From NCBI GenBank assembly GCA_973895155.1, contig OZ316895.1, forward strand, positions 124,001 through 188,000: a DNA stretch of 64,000 nt, given 5' to 3'. Position numbers and translations under genes: made by a program. Source of the DNA: Marsupella aquatica (Eukaryota; Marchantiophyta). Below, piece by piece: positions 20,641 through 32,409 of the stretch (positions within the stretch are counted from its first letter, which is position 1; every line of letters starts with the position of its first letter). The notes under the pieces are model-generated. The model was not told the origin of the DNA. It saw only the letters and a program-made list of their open reading frames with translations, and ran no database searches.

Positions 20641-20879
20641 GTGCCCATTGGGATGCCCATTTACTCAGTGTAGTATAGGGTTTTGATATAATGGGTACTA
20701 GTCTTATAGGGACCTAGCTTGTCATATGACACCCATCTAGAGTTTAGGGTTTAGGAAACCCTAATTTTTGTGTACCTATCAATTTTCTATAAAGAAATTT
20801 TTATTCAGACCTCATTCTTTGTGTTGGACAACAAGACCCCAACCATAATTCAAAACTCTAAATCTAAACCCTAGCCTGA

Positions 20880-21315
20880 AGACACCTTGCGAAACCTATG
20901 CGAACAACCCAAATCGCACATTTACCATTCTGTAAGTATCGCAAACATTATGCGAACCACATAATTTCACACAAATGCGAAACGATATTGATTGCATACT
21001 TACCATTCATTTGGTATCGCAAATACGTTACCAAACCCCTGGAATCGCAAATACGGAACTTGCTCTATTATTGTTGCAAGTCTATCGCGACGCCCGCGGA
21101 GCCGCTTAAATGTGAGTCCTTTCCAATTCTATTTGTGTCGCAAATTGCAAAGGAGTTGCGAAGGTCTTGCAAAAGACCGGATGCCAACCTTTTGGCTTCG
21201 GAATTTGCGATTCTATTGCGATGCGCGTTACTTCGCAAAGGCGGGATTTTTTTTTATTTCCTTTGTTGTTTGCGACGCTTTCAAGTTTGCAAAAGGTGTA
21301 GGTAGTGTTGTAGTG
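20880..21315 (-). mobile_element. CACTA-like transposon end with subterminal motif array
   Basis: On the minus strand the segment starts CACTACAACACTACC at 21,315, typical of CACTA superfamily ends, and interrupts a copia-type gag reading frame at exactly that point. Behind it the motif TCGCAAA or its complement TTTGCGA, or close variants, occurs about 15 times in 400 bp in both orientations. CACTA elements are known to carry such subterminal arrays as transposase-binding sites. The opposite end was not found, so it is truncated or incomplete in this window. Confidence 0.5.
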
Positions 21316-21755
21316 GTGGACAATGTTTTCTCAATCTGCTCTTCATCTCCCACTGGTTGTCCCCAGATGGCCAATTGTGCTACAATTCTGAATAGTTCGC
21401 TGTTGTAATCGGCAATAGTTTTGTGGTCTTGAACTCTAAGATTAACCCAATCATGCCTTGCTGCAGGTAGAAAAATTGTGCGCGTGTGGTCAAATCTTGA
21501 GTGTAGGTCATCCCAGAGGATGCGGGGAATATATTCATTCATGTATTGGCGTTTTAGGGAGTCTACAAGGTGATGTCTAATTAGAATTAAGGCTTTAGCC
21601 TTCTGCTGCAAAGTCGGATCGGCATCCGTTAGAATGATGTCTTGCAGATCTTTAGAGGCAAGGTGTGCTTTGATATCTAGAGACCAAGATAGATAGTTGG
21701 ATCCGTCTATATTCAACGCTTGGAAGTAGAGTTTTTTGATAGTATTTGTGGTCAT
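21316..21755 (-). pseudogene. Ty1/copia-type gag N-terminal fragment
   Basis: The translation has the pattern of plant copia gag proteins: ALNIDGSNYLSWSLDIKAHL at the start, then WDDLHSRFDH, then a Y-N-S-E-L-F-R-I segment and DEEQIEKTLST. Gag binds and packages element RNA. The frame is cut right after EKTLST, where the CACTA-like end begins. The ATG at 21,755 fits the usual start. No LTR, primer-binding site or pol was recognised nearby. Confidence 0.75.
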
Positions 21756-23444
21756 TGTGGGTGTCCAAAGATTGAGGGGAATTTGTGATTCTCAATTGAA
21801 TGATCATTGTATGAGATAGGGTAAAATGGGAAAGTCACTTATCTTTTGTAATTTGCGCCTGCACCTTTCTCGTTCCCTTGTCCCGGAGTTATTATTGGGT
21901 AGACATTTCTCGCTCAGCTGTTTGTAGTAGCATTCAACGCTGTCCGGATTTGAGGATTGGGTGCTTTGGATGTGCTCGGGGAGACTGGTAAGGCAAGATG
22001 TTTGATTGTATCCTTGAATAAAGTTATGCAGATTGGCGAAATTGGTTTGCAATGAAAATTATTCAGACGGAGGTCAAAGATTAATCAGATATTGGTCATC
22101 CTGACTTATTTCCCGACCAATCAGGTCCGCCTCGCTAGCCATTTCAGTGTCACTAGCAAAATGTCCTGTTTTCTCGTTGAATTGACAGCGGAGGATTGAA
22201 GGAAACAACTGCCAGATTGGCATTCCAGTGTCAAGAACATTAGTGGTTGATTGCTGCCTGACTGTTTTTGGATTAATTCAAAGGAAGAATGGTGTCTTTC
22301 CACCAGACGTCTTCAACATCTCACCCAAGCAAATTCAAGCCAAAAAGAAGAGAGAACAGATTAAGCGCAGCTACTATGGTAGAAGCAGGAGTTTTTATGA
22401 TAGCAAGGTGTTCTCCTTCATTTGAATACCTACCTAATGCTCTGATTGTTATTACTTCTCTCTCAAGACCTTCTACACATGAATCTATTTTCTTGAAGTA
22501 GGCATGGGCCCAGCAGAAGCAACAGACGCATGCTACTCCACTATTCCTTGCAGAACTATGCTCCCTTCTACGTTCACGCGCACGGTCTATGAGCTTTCGG
22601 ATTCAATCATGCCGTCAACGTACCAAAGTTTCTACTGCAAATACAGTCCACTTTCCTGCCTTGTCCGATAATCCTTCACGATAGTACTGTACAGCGCATC
22701 ATTCCATTCTCGCGTCATTTGAGAATTATTCCCTTACGCCTTCCCTAACCCCAGAGTAGCTAACAAGCTTTCGAGCACGTTTCACGACCGTATCTTGCGA
22801 ATCTGAGATGCTCAGACAGTTGAGATGCAGATGGAACTCCATATCGTTTTGGTCGAATCCAGACTGTCAACTCCCTTTGAAGCAGAAGAACATGGCCACT
22901 TCACTAGAATTGAATTATCTAATCTTCGACATGGATGTATTCGAAGATCTGAATACATCCATCAGTCTCGGCCAAAGGCTTCCTGCAAGTCGATGAACTC
23001 GAAGACTCATTGCTTGAAGTTCTCTGCTGGTGGAGGTCGCCATCCGCGCATTTGATCTTTATGCCCTTGATTTTCGTCTCCTGTCACCAATGTGAGTTCC
23101 CTTCCAGTACCATCTTCACAGCAAGGCAGCTACTGTATGCAAACTCTTCTTTTGATCTAAGGACAATACTCAACTAAGATGTCAAAAGAGGTTTCTACAT
23201 ATCAAGCCAACAGCTTGATTTCACGCACCTATAATTTCGACACTCAAAACGAAACTTGCGTGACATTTCTCTTACATGAAATGGTCTTTCAGCCAGAAGA
23301 GGGCTAGGTACAACCCCCAATTGCAGAATCTCAAAATTAATGTTACAGAATTGCGACACCCAAAACCTGATTGTATCTGCGCTGCCAGTGACTACTGATT
23401 TGAAGTCACTTTCCAGCCAGCCCAACACAGCTTTCAATCTGGGT

Positions 23445-26400
23445 TCACCAGTAATCACCACAAGAACACATTCCATCTTTAAAATGGTGGAACCGATTTG
23501 CATCCCTTGCAATAATCTCGCGTCCGGTCACCTTAGAGATATACTTGGTTGCTGAGTGGCAATCTGAACACACCCGAAGGTTCTTACTTACACGAATAGG
23601 TTCTCCCCAAGGTAGGTGCATAAGTCCGTAAGCAATAGCCAACTTCTCACTATGAGAGTAAAGGGCTAGCTCTTTATCATCTTCATTGATATCATGCAAT
23701 ACAAGCTGGGTATCCGGAATGTAGCCTTCCGCCTTCAGTTTTTCACTCAATTTATTCAGCTCAGTATAGATCGCCTCCGCTTCTGGGTGAGATGTATCCC
23801 CCACCACAAATTCATGGATCTTGTTATGAACTTCGATCCAGCTACGTCCTGGCTCCTTCCTAATACCTCTCTCTTGCATCATAGTGCGCACAGATGACAC
23901 CTTCTCCCACTTCCCAGCTGCAGCATAGATATTGGAGAGCAGCACATATGTAGAGGCCTTACCGGGTTCCAACTTGAAAAGCTCGTTAGCGGCCAGTTCA
24001 CCCAGCTCCACGTTACCGTAAGTTCTACAAGCCCCAAGCAAGGCTGTCCAAGTTACATCATCTGGTTCGATCGGCATCTCACTGATCAACTGCTTTGCTT
24101 CTTCCACGTGTCCCGCCCGCCCAAGAATATCCACCATGACGGTATAGTGAAAAACAGTACGCTCGATACCATAATCTTGCGTCATAGCAGAAAAGATTCT
24201 ACGGCCATCATCAACAAGGCCTCCATGAGAACAGGCTGACAACACAGCTGTGAATGACGTCTCGGTGGGCTTCACATGGTCTGCATTCATTTGTCTGAAA
24301 AGTTCCAGGGCTTCCTGCCCATATCCGTGTTGTGCAAGTCCACCGATCAATATGTTCCAAGTGACTACATCGCGTTTCTCCATTCTGTTAAAAACAAGTC
24401 GGGCGTCAGCTATACTGCCACTCTCTGCATACATGTGAACGAGTGCACTACCCACACGCAAATCCGACTCCAGTCCGGCTTTGCTAGCGTGGCCATGAAC
24501 CTCCTTCACCCACTCCAAAGCCCCCGCACTTGCAGATGCATTCAGAATACTCGCGTAAGTGACTGCATCTGGTTCAAAGCCTTCCCGTCTCATTTGGAGA
24601 AACAACCGATATGCTTCATGCCCAGATCCATGTTGTGCAAGCCCTCCTATCATTACATTCCATGTGATTACATCGCGTTTCTCCATTCTGTTAAAAACAA
24701 GTCGGGCGTCAGCTATACTGCCACTCTCTGCATACATGTGAACGAGTGCACTACCCACACGCAAATCCGACTCCAGTCCGGCTTTGCTAGCGTGGCCATG
24801 AACCTCCTTCACCCACTCCAAAGCCCCCGCACTTGCAGATGCATTCAGAATACTCGCATAAGTGAATGCATCTGGTTCAAAGCCTTCCCGTCTCATTTGG
24901 AGAAACAACCGATATGCTTCATGCCCAAATCCATGTTGTGCAAGCCCTCCTATCATTACATTCCATGTGATCACATCGCGTTTCTCCATTCTGTTAAAAA
25001 CAAGTCGGGCGTCAGCTATACTGCCACTCTCTGCATACATGTGAACGAGTGCACTACCCACACGCAAATCTGACTCCAGTCCGGCTTTGCTAGCGTGGCC
25101 ATGAACCTCCTTCACCCACTCCAAAGCCCCCGCACTTGCAGATGCATTCAGGATACTCGCATACGTGAATGCATCTGGTTCAAAGCCTTCCCGTCTCATT
25201 TGGAGAAACAACCGATATGCTTCATGCCCAGATCCATGTTGTGCAAGCCCTCCTATCATTACAGTCCATGTGATTACATCGCGTTTCTCCATTCTGTCAA
25301 AGACCAGTCGGGCATCATCTATACTGCCACTCTTTGCGTACATGTGGACCAGTGCAGTGCCCACACGCAAGTCTGACTCCAGTCCCACTCTGCTAGCATG
25401 CGCATGAACCTCCCTCACCCACTCCAAAGACCCCGCACATGCAGACGCATTCAGGATGCTCAAATAAGTGACTGCGTTTGGTTCGAAGCCTTCCCGTCGC
25501 ATCTGGAGAAACGATTGATAAGCTTCATGCCCACTTCCGTGTTGTGCAAGTCCACCGATCATTACATTCCATGTGACTACATCGCGTTTCTCCATTCTGT
25601 CAAAAACCAGTCGGGCGTCACCTATCCTGCCACTCTCTGCATACATGTGAACCAGCGCAGAGCCCACACGCAAATCTGACTCCAGTCCCGCTTTCCTAGC
25701 GTGGCCATGAACGTCCTTCACCCATGCCAAACCCCCATCACATGCGGATGCATTCAGGATGCTCGTATAGGTGAATGCATTTGGTTCGAAGCCATCCCGT
25801 CTCATTTGGAGGAATAGTCGATATGCTTCCACACCATCACCACGTTCTGCACATGCTCCAATCATAACATTCCATGTAATGACATTTCGATTAGTCAACT
25901 TTTCAAAAACTTTCCTTGCCTCGGTGATGCACCCACATTTAGTGTACATCAGTACGAGAGCAGACCCTACACGCACGTCCGATTCAAAGCCGGCATGTCG
26001 AATACCCTGATGAATTTCTTTTCCCCAATTGAGAGCTAATGGGCTTGAACATGCATTCAGGATGCTCAGATACGTGATCTCATTCGGCTTCACGCCTTCT
26101 TGGCGCATTAGATTGAAAATTTCGAGTGCAGATTCAGCATGATCACTCCTAGCGTATCCCGCAATCATGCTGGTCCAAGTAATAACACTCTTCTTCTGAA
26201 TTTGATCAAAAACTCTACGTGCATCCGATAAACCTCCGCATTTGATATACACATTCAAAAGCGTGATTGCCACATATGGATTTTCGTGAATTCCACTCTC
26301 GATGATGCAATCATTAATTTGCTTGGCTCCTGAAAGGTCTTTCTGTTGCAAGCACATATGCAGAACTCTAACATATGTGTACGAGTCTATAGCAATGCCT

Positions 26401-26612
26401 CGCTGTAGACGATCTTTCAACATAGCAATTGTTTGACCCGTGGTACCAGGATGCATATGCCTACTGCCAATCCCTTTTGCAGTGACTTGAGACCGATCTC
26501 TCGTGCAATAACTAACATTAGATGGAAATCTGCAGTGAGTAACCAAATTCGCCCTTGCCTTAACCCACGCTGGGGTTGACCATCCATCCACCCAAAGTGC
26601 TAGTCTTGTCAA
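23445..26612 (-). CDS. PLS-class PPR protein with DYW deaminase domain, copy 1
   Basis: A 1,055-residue intronless protein. PPR motifs bind single-stranded RNA, and the DYW domain converts target C to U in plastid or mitochondrial transcripts. After a Cys/Arg-containing N-terminus (possible organelle presequence) the array runs from about residue 70. It includes five consecutive 101-residue P-L-S modules, the last three almost identical. E-type motifs follow, then the DYW domain from the PG box (PGRSWIEVHNKIHEF, 921) to the end. Visible are HSEK with the catalytic His/Glu (987-989), CSDC zinc ligands (1,015/1,018), the second zinc site HHF...CSC and the terminal DYW. Fifth/last residue pairs of successive P motifs are N-N, N-N, T-D, N-D, N-D, N-T. 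All key residues are present, so it may be active. Target unknown. Confidence 0.95.
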   Translation of the reverse strand: MTRLALWVDGWSTPAWVKARANLVTHCRFPSNVSYCTRDRSQVTAKGIGSRHMHPGTTGQTIAMLKDRLQRGIAIDSYTYVRVLHMCLQQKDLSGAKQINDCIIESGIHENPYVAITLLNVYIKCGGLSDARRVFDQIQKKSVITWTSMIAGYARSDHAESALEIFNLMRQEGVKPNEITYLSILNACSSPLALNWGKEIHQGIRHAGFESDVRVGSALVLMYTKCGCITEARKVFEKLTNRNVITWNVMIGACAERGDGVEAYRLFLQMRRDGFEPNAFTYTSILNASACDGGLAWVKDVHGHARKAGLESDLRVGSALVHMYAESGRIGDARLVFDRMEKRDVVTWNVMIGGLAQHGSGHEAYQSFLQMRREGFEPNAVTYLSILNASACAGSLEWVREVHAHASRVGLESDLRVGTALVHMYAKSGSIDDARLVFDRMEKRDVITWTVMIGGLAQHGSGHEAYRLFLQMRREGFEPDAFTYASILNASASAGALEWVKEVHGHASKAGLESDLRVGSALVHMYAESGSIADARLVFNRMEKRDVITWNVMIGGLAQHGFGHEAYRLFLQMRREGFEPDAFTYASILNASASAGALEWVKEVHGHASKAGLESDLRVGSALVHMYAESGSIADARLVFNRMEKRDVITWNVMIGGLAQHGSGHEAYRLFLQMRREGFEPDAVTYASILNASASAGALEWVKEVHGHASKAGLESDLRVGSALVHMYAESGSIADARLVFNRMEKRDVVTWNILIGGLAQHGYGQEALELFRQMNADHVKPTETSFTAVLSACSHGGLVDDGRRIFSAMTQDYGIERTVFHYTVMVDILGRAGHVEEAKQLISEMPIEPDDVTWTALLGACRTYGNVELGELAANELFKLEPGKASTYVLLSNIYAAAGKWEKVSSVRTMMQERGIRKEPGRSWIEVHNKIHEFVVGDTSHPEAEAIYTELNKLSEKLKAEGYIPDTQLVLHDINEDDKELALYSHSEKLAIAYGLMHLPWGEPIRVSKNLRVCSDCHSATKYISKVTGREIIARDANRFHHFKDGMCSCGDYW

Positions 26613-28952
26613 CTTCTGATTGAACTCAGGTGCTCTGGGCTTCCTCTGTCAGCACAACAACCCGCGATCAGATCTGCTACCAGGATAAAATCCAGGAGAT
26701 TCCACGAGGTGCAATGAATTTGTAGTTATTTCTTGACGACTATGTTTCCAGTGATCTTTCTACAATGAGTGTTCAGAAATGGATAGCAGACCGGTAAGCC
26801 TCTCGAGTTCTAGGGTGCATTCCTACCTCCGTCCAAAGATGTATTTTCTTGTCTCCCTTGCTCTGCTGTGATCTTTGGTACAGATAACTTGCAAAAGTTA
26901 AATGACTCCTTTCCAACTGAGAGTAACGGCTCTCTGTCAAGAATGCAATGATCTTAGAATAGAATATTGAAATAATTGTGAAAGGCATATCCAGGTATCA
27001 ACAAGCTCGTTCCTTCTCCCGTATTTCACTGTACCCACAGAAAGGACAGAGTCAAGAGCCTATCGAATTGGTACTAAAATACTTCAGCCAGAAGTCACAT
27101 GTTATCCTTGGGTTGTGTACAGGACAGACTCTTAGGGCATCTTGACACGCGTTCATTTGTAAGTTGCCTACACTGTCCTTTCTGCGCTATACACAAACCA
27201 GAATGTCAGGTTTTCTGAAAAGAGACTACTTAGAAATAAAGCCTAGCCATCATCTGTAGAATCCATCGTGATTAGACACAGATGACATGAACGTGAAAGC
27301 GCTTCCCTCCCTCTCCTACAATTCAGAAATAAAGGCTATCCATCATTCTTGAACTTGGCTCTTATACAATCCGTGAAGAGACACATACGACATGAATGTA
27401 ACAGCCTCCCCTCCCTCCCCTCCCCCCCGCCCCCCCACCCACCCTGTGCTTCTTAACACGAAAAAGGAATCAAACTTGAAGTTCAACTCAAGTCTTGATC
27501 ACATAAGCCTCATAGCAAGAAATTCCCGCAACTATAAATGTCACACCGTGGTGCTGGAACAAGAGTTTCTGTTTAAGAGTAGGTACGCATAACGCTGAAA
27601 TCGCTCTTCAGTCTCATTACCTGAAGGCCGTGTACAAGAACAATGGCGGATGCCAATACCAATCAAACCGGAAGATGAAGGATAAACTCTGCAAATCAAA
27701 CGTCTTTGTTGAGAATGTATTCAAGGTCGTTTGGTCACATCAAATCCAACAAAATGACATGCATACAAAATTAATCATACCTGGCTGAGGACTGTTGCCT
27801 AAAGCGGTCCATATCCAAAAGTTCCATCGAGTCAGCTCCGTTCCCGTGCCGGGAATACGGAGCTCAATGGTACAGTTTTGAGAAATACGATCTTACCTGT
27901 TTGACAAAGGTTCAAATGAGTCTAAGTAGTGCAATCTTGCAGAGCCGTCAAATTTCAAGTCTCATCTTTCCTTCCCATGGACTAAGAAAAGAATATTCAT
28001 TACGCGAAGGCTCTGTTGGGGAAACCTTGCCCGGGCAGAGGAATCTCAGCTCAGCGTAACAGTTGGAGGAAGCCCTAGAAGCATAGCAGTAGCGGTATCT
28101 TCTCCAGGATCAATTCCTCCTGCTGGACTCTTTTACGAATCATCCCAGCTTTGCCATCAAAACTTGAGAATCAAAACTACAAGTTTTGAGAAGAAAAAGT
28201 ATGAGAAGATCTTCCATCCAAACCCCAAAGCAACCCACCGTCATACCTGCACATTGCCCTCTGAAAAACTATGGCGCGAGTGCTCTTGTTTATCGCCCTC
28301 CAAGAAAGAACCCTTTCCAACTGAAGTGTCCTGCATACCAAACGAAAAATTGACGACATTTCTTCAAAGAAGAACTTGTGAACAAGTGTTATGGAGACCG
28401 TGTAAGTAGCAAATTGGGCAGGCTCGACAATTCGTTCAGAACAACAAGTTGAAGCAAGTGGCAACAAAATTGATCGAGATTGTGACGGGAAATCAGGAGA
28501 CGGGCAGCAGGAGACGTCATGCAAGAAATGAGCAGGACTTGAACCAGGATGGACAGTATCCCGGGCTGAAAAAGAGATTCTGTCCCGCTTCCTTGGGCGG
28601 GTCAGAGGTGAGAAGTATAGTTGCCCAGCAATCTAAGGTCGAAACGCAGAAGAACATCCAGTATAGCCAGGGCCTTACTAGGAATTCTCTGCCCAAAGGA
28701 AATGACGAGAGGCCGTGTAAAAGTGGTAACGCGACCCTAACAGGGATCACTGGATTCGTCAGCATGTAGCTACTACGCACTGCTCGATACCAACTCCCCG
28801 AGAAGCAACTATAGCAATTCAGCAATCCGAAGCCACTACGACAAGTAATTCTTAGCAGATTGTGAATTCTACAAGGATTGTTAGCTCATTAAATTAATTG
28901 CTGAACCACCATCCAATAATACATTCTTAATCTTGGTTCCTTTTATATTTAA

Positions 28953-29085
28953 ACCATTGCTCCCTTATCAGCTAATATTGTCTTTTCCAGCTTATAAGTT
29001 GGTGTTAGTGGTAATTTGTACCATTGCTCCCTTATCAGCTAATATTGTCTTTTCCCAACTTATAAGTTGGTGTTAGTGGTAATTC
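28953..29085. repeat. 67-bp tandem duplication at the duplication edge
   Basis: ACCATTGCTCCCTTATCAGC followed by TAATATTGTC... is present twice with a period of 67 bp. The matching place in copy 2 (about 61,400) has it once and truncated. Confidence 0.85.
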
Positions 29086-29439
29086 CTGCTGATTATCTTC
29101 TTCATGTCTTGTTGTAGTTTACACTCCATGGCCACAAGACTTTAGGGTTTAGGATCACGCGTCCTGATTGCTGTAAAGCCAGGAATCGGGTGTTGCAATT
29201 GGATTCCAAGGAGATGAGTGTTTGGATGTTGGCCAGAAAGAGGTGAAACCCATGAGTGAAGTTCCAGGAGAGGCAGAGGGGAGGCAGTCGCCGCAGCGCA
29301 GCGAGAGGCTCTACGCGATAGTCATGCAACGGGGAGGTGGAAGGCAGAGTGGGCGGAGTTGATGCGAGGGAAGTTAGGGAAGAAGGCTGCAGTGCTATCC
29401 GGGCTCCAGATGCAGTGACGTTTGAAGAATGGCGCAAGG

Positions 29440-31415
29440 ATCAATTTACTTTTTAATGTGGTTCCTTTGTATTTTCATGACGGGACGATCATTTTTGGGC
29501 ACTCGTGGCAAAAAGACCACGAAAAAGACCGGGCATTGCGATAGCTGGGCTGCACAAAAATGTATATGTATAGGGTTTTTTTCAGTGATGCTTAGGGCAA
29601 TTTTGGACTAGAATTTTTCAAGAAAAAATCCTGGCAAAAATTGGTGGACGAGATGCAAAACTGGGGGAAAACTCCCCCTTTTTTGGTTTAGTTGGGCCTT
29701 TTTTTGGTGTTTTTTTCCCCCAAAACCACGTCCCAAAACCGGGCCCAAAACTGGTGGACCACTTCAAAAACAAGGGGCCAAGCTCGGAGTGAAAAACCAA
29801 AACCCTAAACCCCTAAACTAGTTAGCGGCACTGTCTTATCAGGCCGCCCCCACTCAAAGTAGAATCTTAGGATAGGACTCGCTGTTTTGCAATCTGACAG
29901 TTAGATGTAGGTTAGGTTAGACTTGGCGTCGCTGGCCGTGCCAGGCATCGGCCCCCAGATAGTATTTAGTGCACCCCCGGTAGAAGCAAAGGGGGGGGGG
30001 GGGGGACTTTAGGTTCAAAACCAGATATCCGCGTGATGTGCGGGGAGTCTTGGCCTTCTGAATAGAGAGCACCAAGGGGTGGATGTATGACTAATCTTGT
30101 CGGGCGAGTGCGGGGCCGGGCTCCGTTGTAGTGTACAAACCACTGCTGTTGGGCCTGTTGATTTCGTTGAAGTTGAGTCAACCATGTGCGTATGTATGAC
30201 GGATTCTAAAGTAACGTCTTTACCCCACCATTTCCTTCATGTAAATTGGGATTGTATGTTGTGAGTCGAGTCATGATTTTGCAAGTCCTGTATGCGGGTA
30301 GAGACGCTTGGCCGAGTGCATTATGCGAGCGAGGCACGGGGTGCCAGCGGCGGATAGTGACTGCAGGCCCGGTTGAAGGCTGTATCATCGGATCCGGATT
30401 GGAGGCGGACAACATGACGGCTTAGAAGTCCTTAAGTCTGGGTCGATCGTAGTTATCGACGTGAGGTATGTTCCGGCGACGGAACACAAAGTATACCTAG
30501 GATAAGTATATACATATAGTTATGCGCTCTGAGCGCTAGTTTAGCCGAATAACTACGGATAGCACATCCCTCCTTGCTCGAACCCTCAATACTAACGTTT
30601 ATGTCACCACTAACCTGAACCTCGTGTAAGGACTAACATTTTAGTGTGACATGTACCATCGGACTCCCAATGATTTCAGGATTACAGAATTGCAAGGATC
30701 AATTTTCTTTGTATTATGGGTCTCATGGTGGGCCGGTCTTTTTTGGGCATTACTGGTAAAAAGACAACGGAAAAAACCACAAAGATTGGGTACGGGGAGA
30801 CAGGTGTAGGCTGCACGGAAAGCTATAAGGGGGTCAATGGTGCCCGGATTTGATGCGAGGGGAGTTGGAGATCAAGGCCACTGTACTATCTGGGCTTCCG
30901 ATGATTTCAGGGTTTACAAAATCCAGGGGATCTATTTCCTTTGTATTCTCATTCCTTTGTACTTTCATGGCAGGCCGGTTTTTTCCGGGGATTACTGGTA
31001 AAAGGCCCACCCAAAAGACCAGAAAGACTAGGTGTGCATTTCATGCGGCAGGCCACACAAAAGGCTATATAGGGTGATCAGACCACATGATGAGTTGACA
31101 GAGTTGGGTTGCAAGGGTGATTGATATTAGTGGGCCCTGAATGGTGGCTGGATTAGATGTGGTGCAGGTTTGCATTGAGTATGTTGCAGTATCCAAAGCT
31201 AGCTCCTGACTAAGCCATGTTTAGTTCTAATCACCGGGCCTTTATGTCCTAAGTAAGCCCTTTTCTTCCTAAATGTATTGCACTTAGTTTATATTACGTT
31301 TCCTTTGTATTCTTATGGTGGGGTGGGCTTTTGGGGGCACTCAAGGCAAAAATACACAAAAAAGCCCAAAAGCCATTCCATGCGCAATGGCACCCAAACA
31401 ATCATATATAAGACC
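29440..31415 (+). repeat. Four dispersed R-unit repeats with TATA-like ends
   Basis: Units at about 29,445-29,575, 30,697-30,840, 30,944-31,075 and 31,290-31,415 share an order of parts. These are TTCCTTTGTATTYTCATGG, a GGGCACTNNNGGCAAAAAGAC-type block, a second AAAAGACC block, GGCTGCACAAAA and a TATATA or TATAGGG end. They are about 130 bp long and 60-90 percent alike by eye. Between the first two lies a partial family-B unit. They look like ends or promoters of one repeat family; no ORF accompanies them. Confidence 0.55.
29985..30640 (+). mobile_element. 3' fragment of a family-B unit
   Basis: From ACCAAGGGG...GTCGGGCGAGTGCGG (about 30,070) to the end near 30,640 it follows 8,535-9,080 of the inserted unit in gag, including TTCCATGTAAATTG-type, ATCCGGATT and TTCCGGCGACGGAACACAAA landmarks. 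The ORF part is missing. A run of 15 G (about 29,990) marks the left junction. Confidence 0.7.
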
Positions 31416-31990
31416 CAAAAACTCTCAACCCCAAACCTCACTTCTCAAATCCTCTACCACCAACCATCCACCCTCAACCTTCCATGCCAACTGACCTCAG
31501 CACAAACCATTAACCCTAAACCCTGAACTCTCAAGCCTTAGTTGACCCTAGGTCAACCCAACCCTCAACCTTCCACCCCGGCTGACCTTACCATAAAACC
31601 GTCAACCCCTAAACTCTAAAATCACCATCAGCCCCCAACCCTGACCCCTGAACCCTCTACCATGGGTTCTCAACCCAACCCTCAACCCTCAATTTGCAAT
31701 TAAACTCTAAACCCTAAACCCTCCCCTCAACTCTCAACTTTCAACCCTCAGGGATCCCAACCACTCGACCTGGGTGAGCTCAATGCTCAACCCTCAACCC
31801 TCAGCCTTCAACCTTCCACATTGTGTGACCGCAGCCCAAACCATCAACCCTCAACTCTCAAACCGTCCACTGTGAACCCTCCCCCCTCATCCGTCCACCC
31901 GGGGTGATCTCAGCACAAACTCTCATTCAACGCTCAACCCTCAAGTCTCAAATCCTCCACAGTCAACCCCAAACCTGAACCCTCAACCCT
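31405..31990. repeat. Degenerate telomere-like CCCTAAA/CCCTCAA tract
   Basis: The strand is filled with CCCTAAACCCT, AACCCTCAACCC and variants, mixed with TGACCTCAGC-type segments. CCCTAAA is the complement of the plant telomere unit TTTAGGG, but most units here are CCCTCAA. The tract starts at the end of the fourth R unit, the same neighbour relationship as at 20,310. Confidence 0.7.
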
Positions 31991-32409
31991 CGAACTGGGG
32001 TTGATTTTGAGCTAAGTTTTCCGTGAGATAGTTGTGGCTATTGAGAATCCTGAGGACATCATCCTGCAGTCGGATCTCTTCTCTTACCTCACCTCAATTG
32101 GCTACACAACTGTTTTGAGAAAACTGTTGTACGACTGGGGGCAGTCAATCCCAGCCCAATCGCAGTTTGGATTTGGAGTAGCGCAGTTCGGCTCACTGAG
32201 CTGAATTCCAAGTGACAGATCAAGGTTTCTGCGAGAAAATTCGAGTGACATATCAAGTTAACAGTATCGCTTCTCAGGGTTCCTCCTTCTCACCACCAAG
32301 ATCTCTACATGAATCTAAGGAGATCCCCGGTGGCTATCCTGAATCTCGGGCTGTCCCAAGCTACAATGCCTGCAAAATTCATAATCTGCTAACAACTACT
32401 CGGAGTAGC

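Larger units (their letters stand above)
22093..29115. repeat. 7-kb segmental duplication, copy 1 (PPR gene and flanks)
   Basis: Nearly the whole span matches 54,548-61,480 in the same orientation, coding and non-coding alike, with scattered substitutions and small indels. The left edge carries an inverted pair TTGGTC/GACCAA (about 22,098-22,124) followed by GCTAGC/CACTAGC half-sites; the right edge lies near 29,115. The sequence 26,613-28,950 upstream of the PPR gene is not recognised as protein-coding. It holds a C-rich run (27,404-27,440) and a conserved patch (28,500-28,770) also found in the third copy. The patch 22,140-23,440 downstream likewise shows no recognised gene. Confidence 0.9.

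Noticed and set aside
24276-25073. Plus-strand open frames opposite the PPR genes
   Set aside because: They mirror the 303-bp module repeat of the minus-strand gene and repeat with the same period; antisense shadows.
28528-28580. tRNA-like GGTTCAAGTCCTGCTC on the minus strand (also near 32,700)
   Set aside because: It resembles a T-arm, but no matching acceptor, D or anticodon arms could be folded around it in any of the copies.
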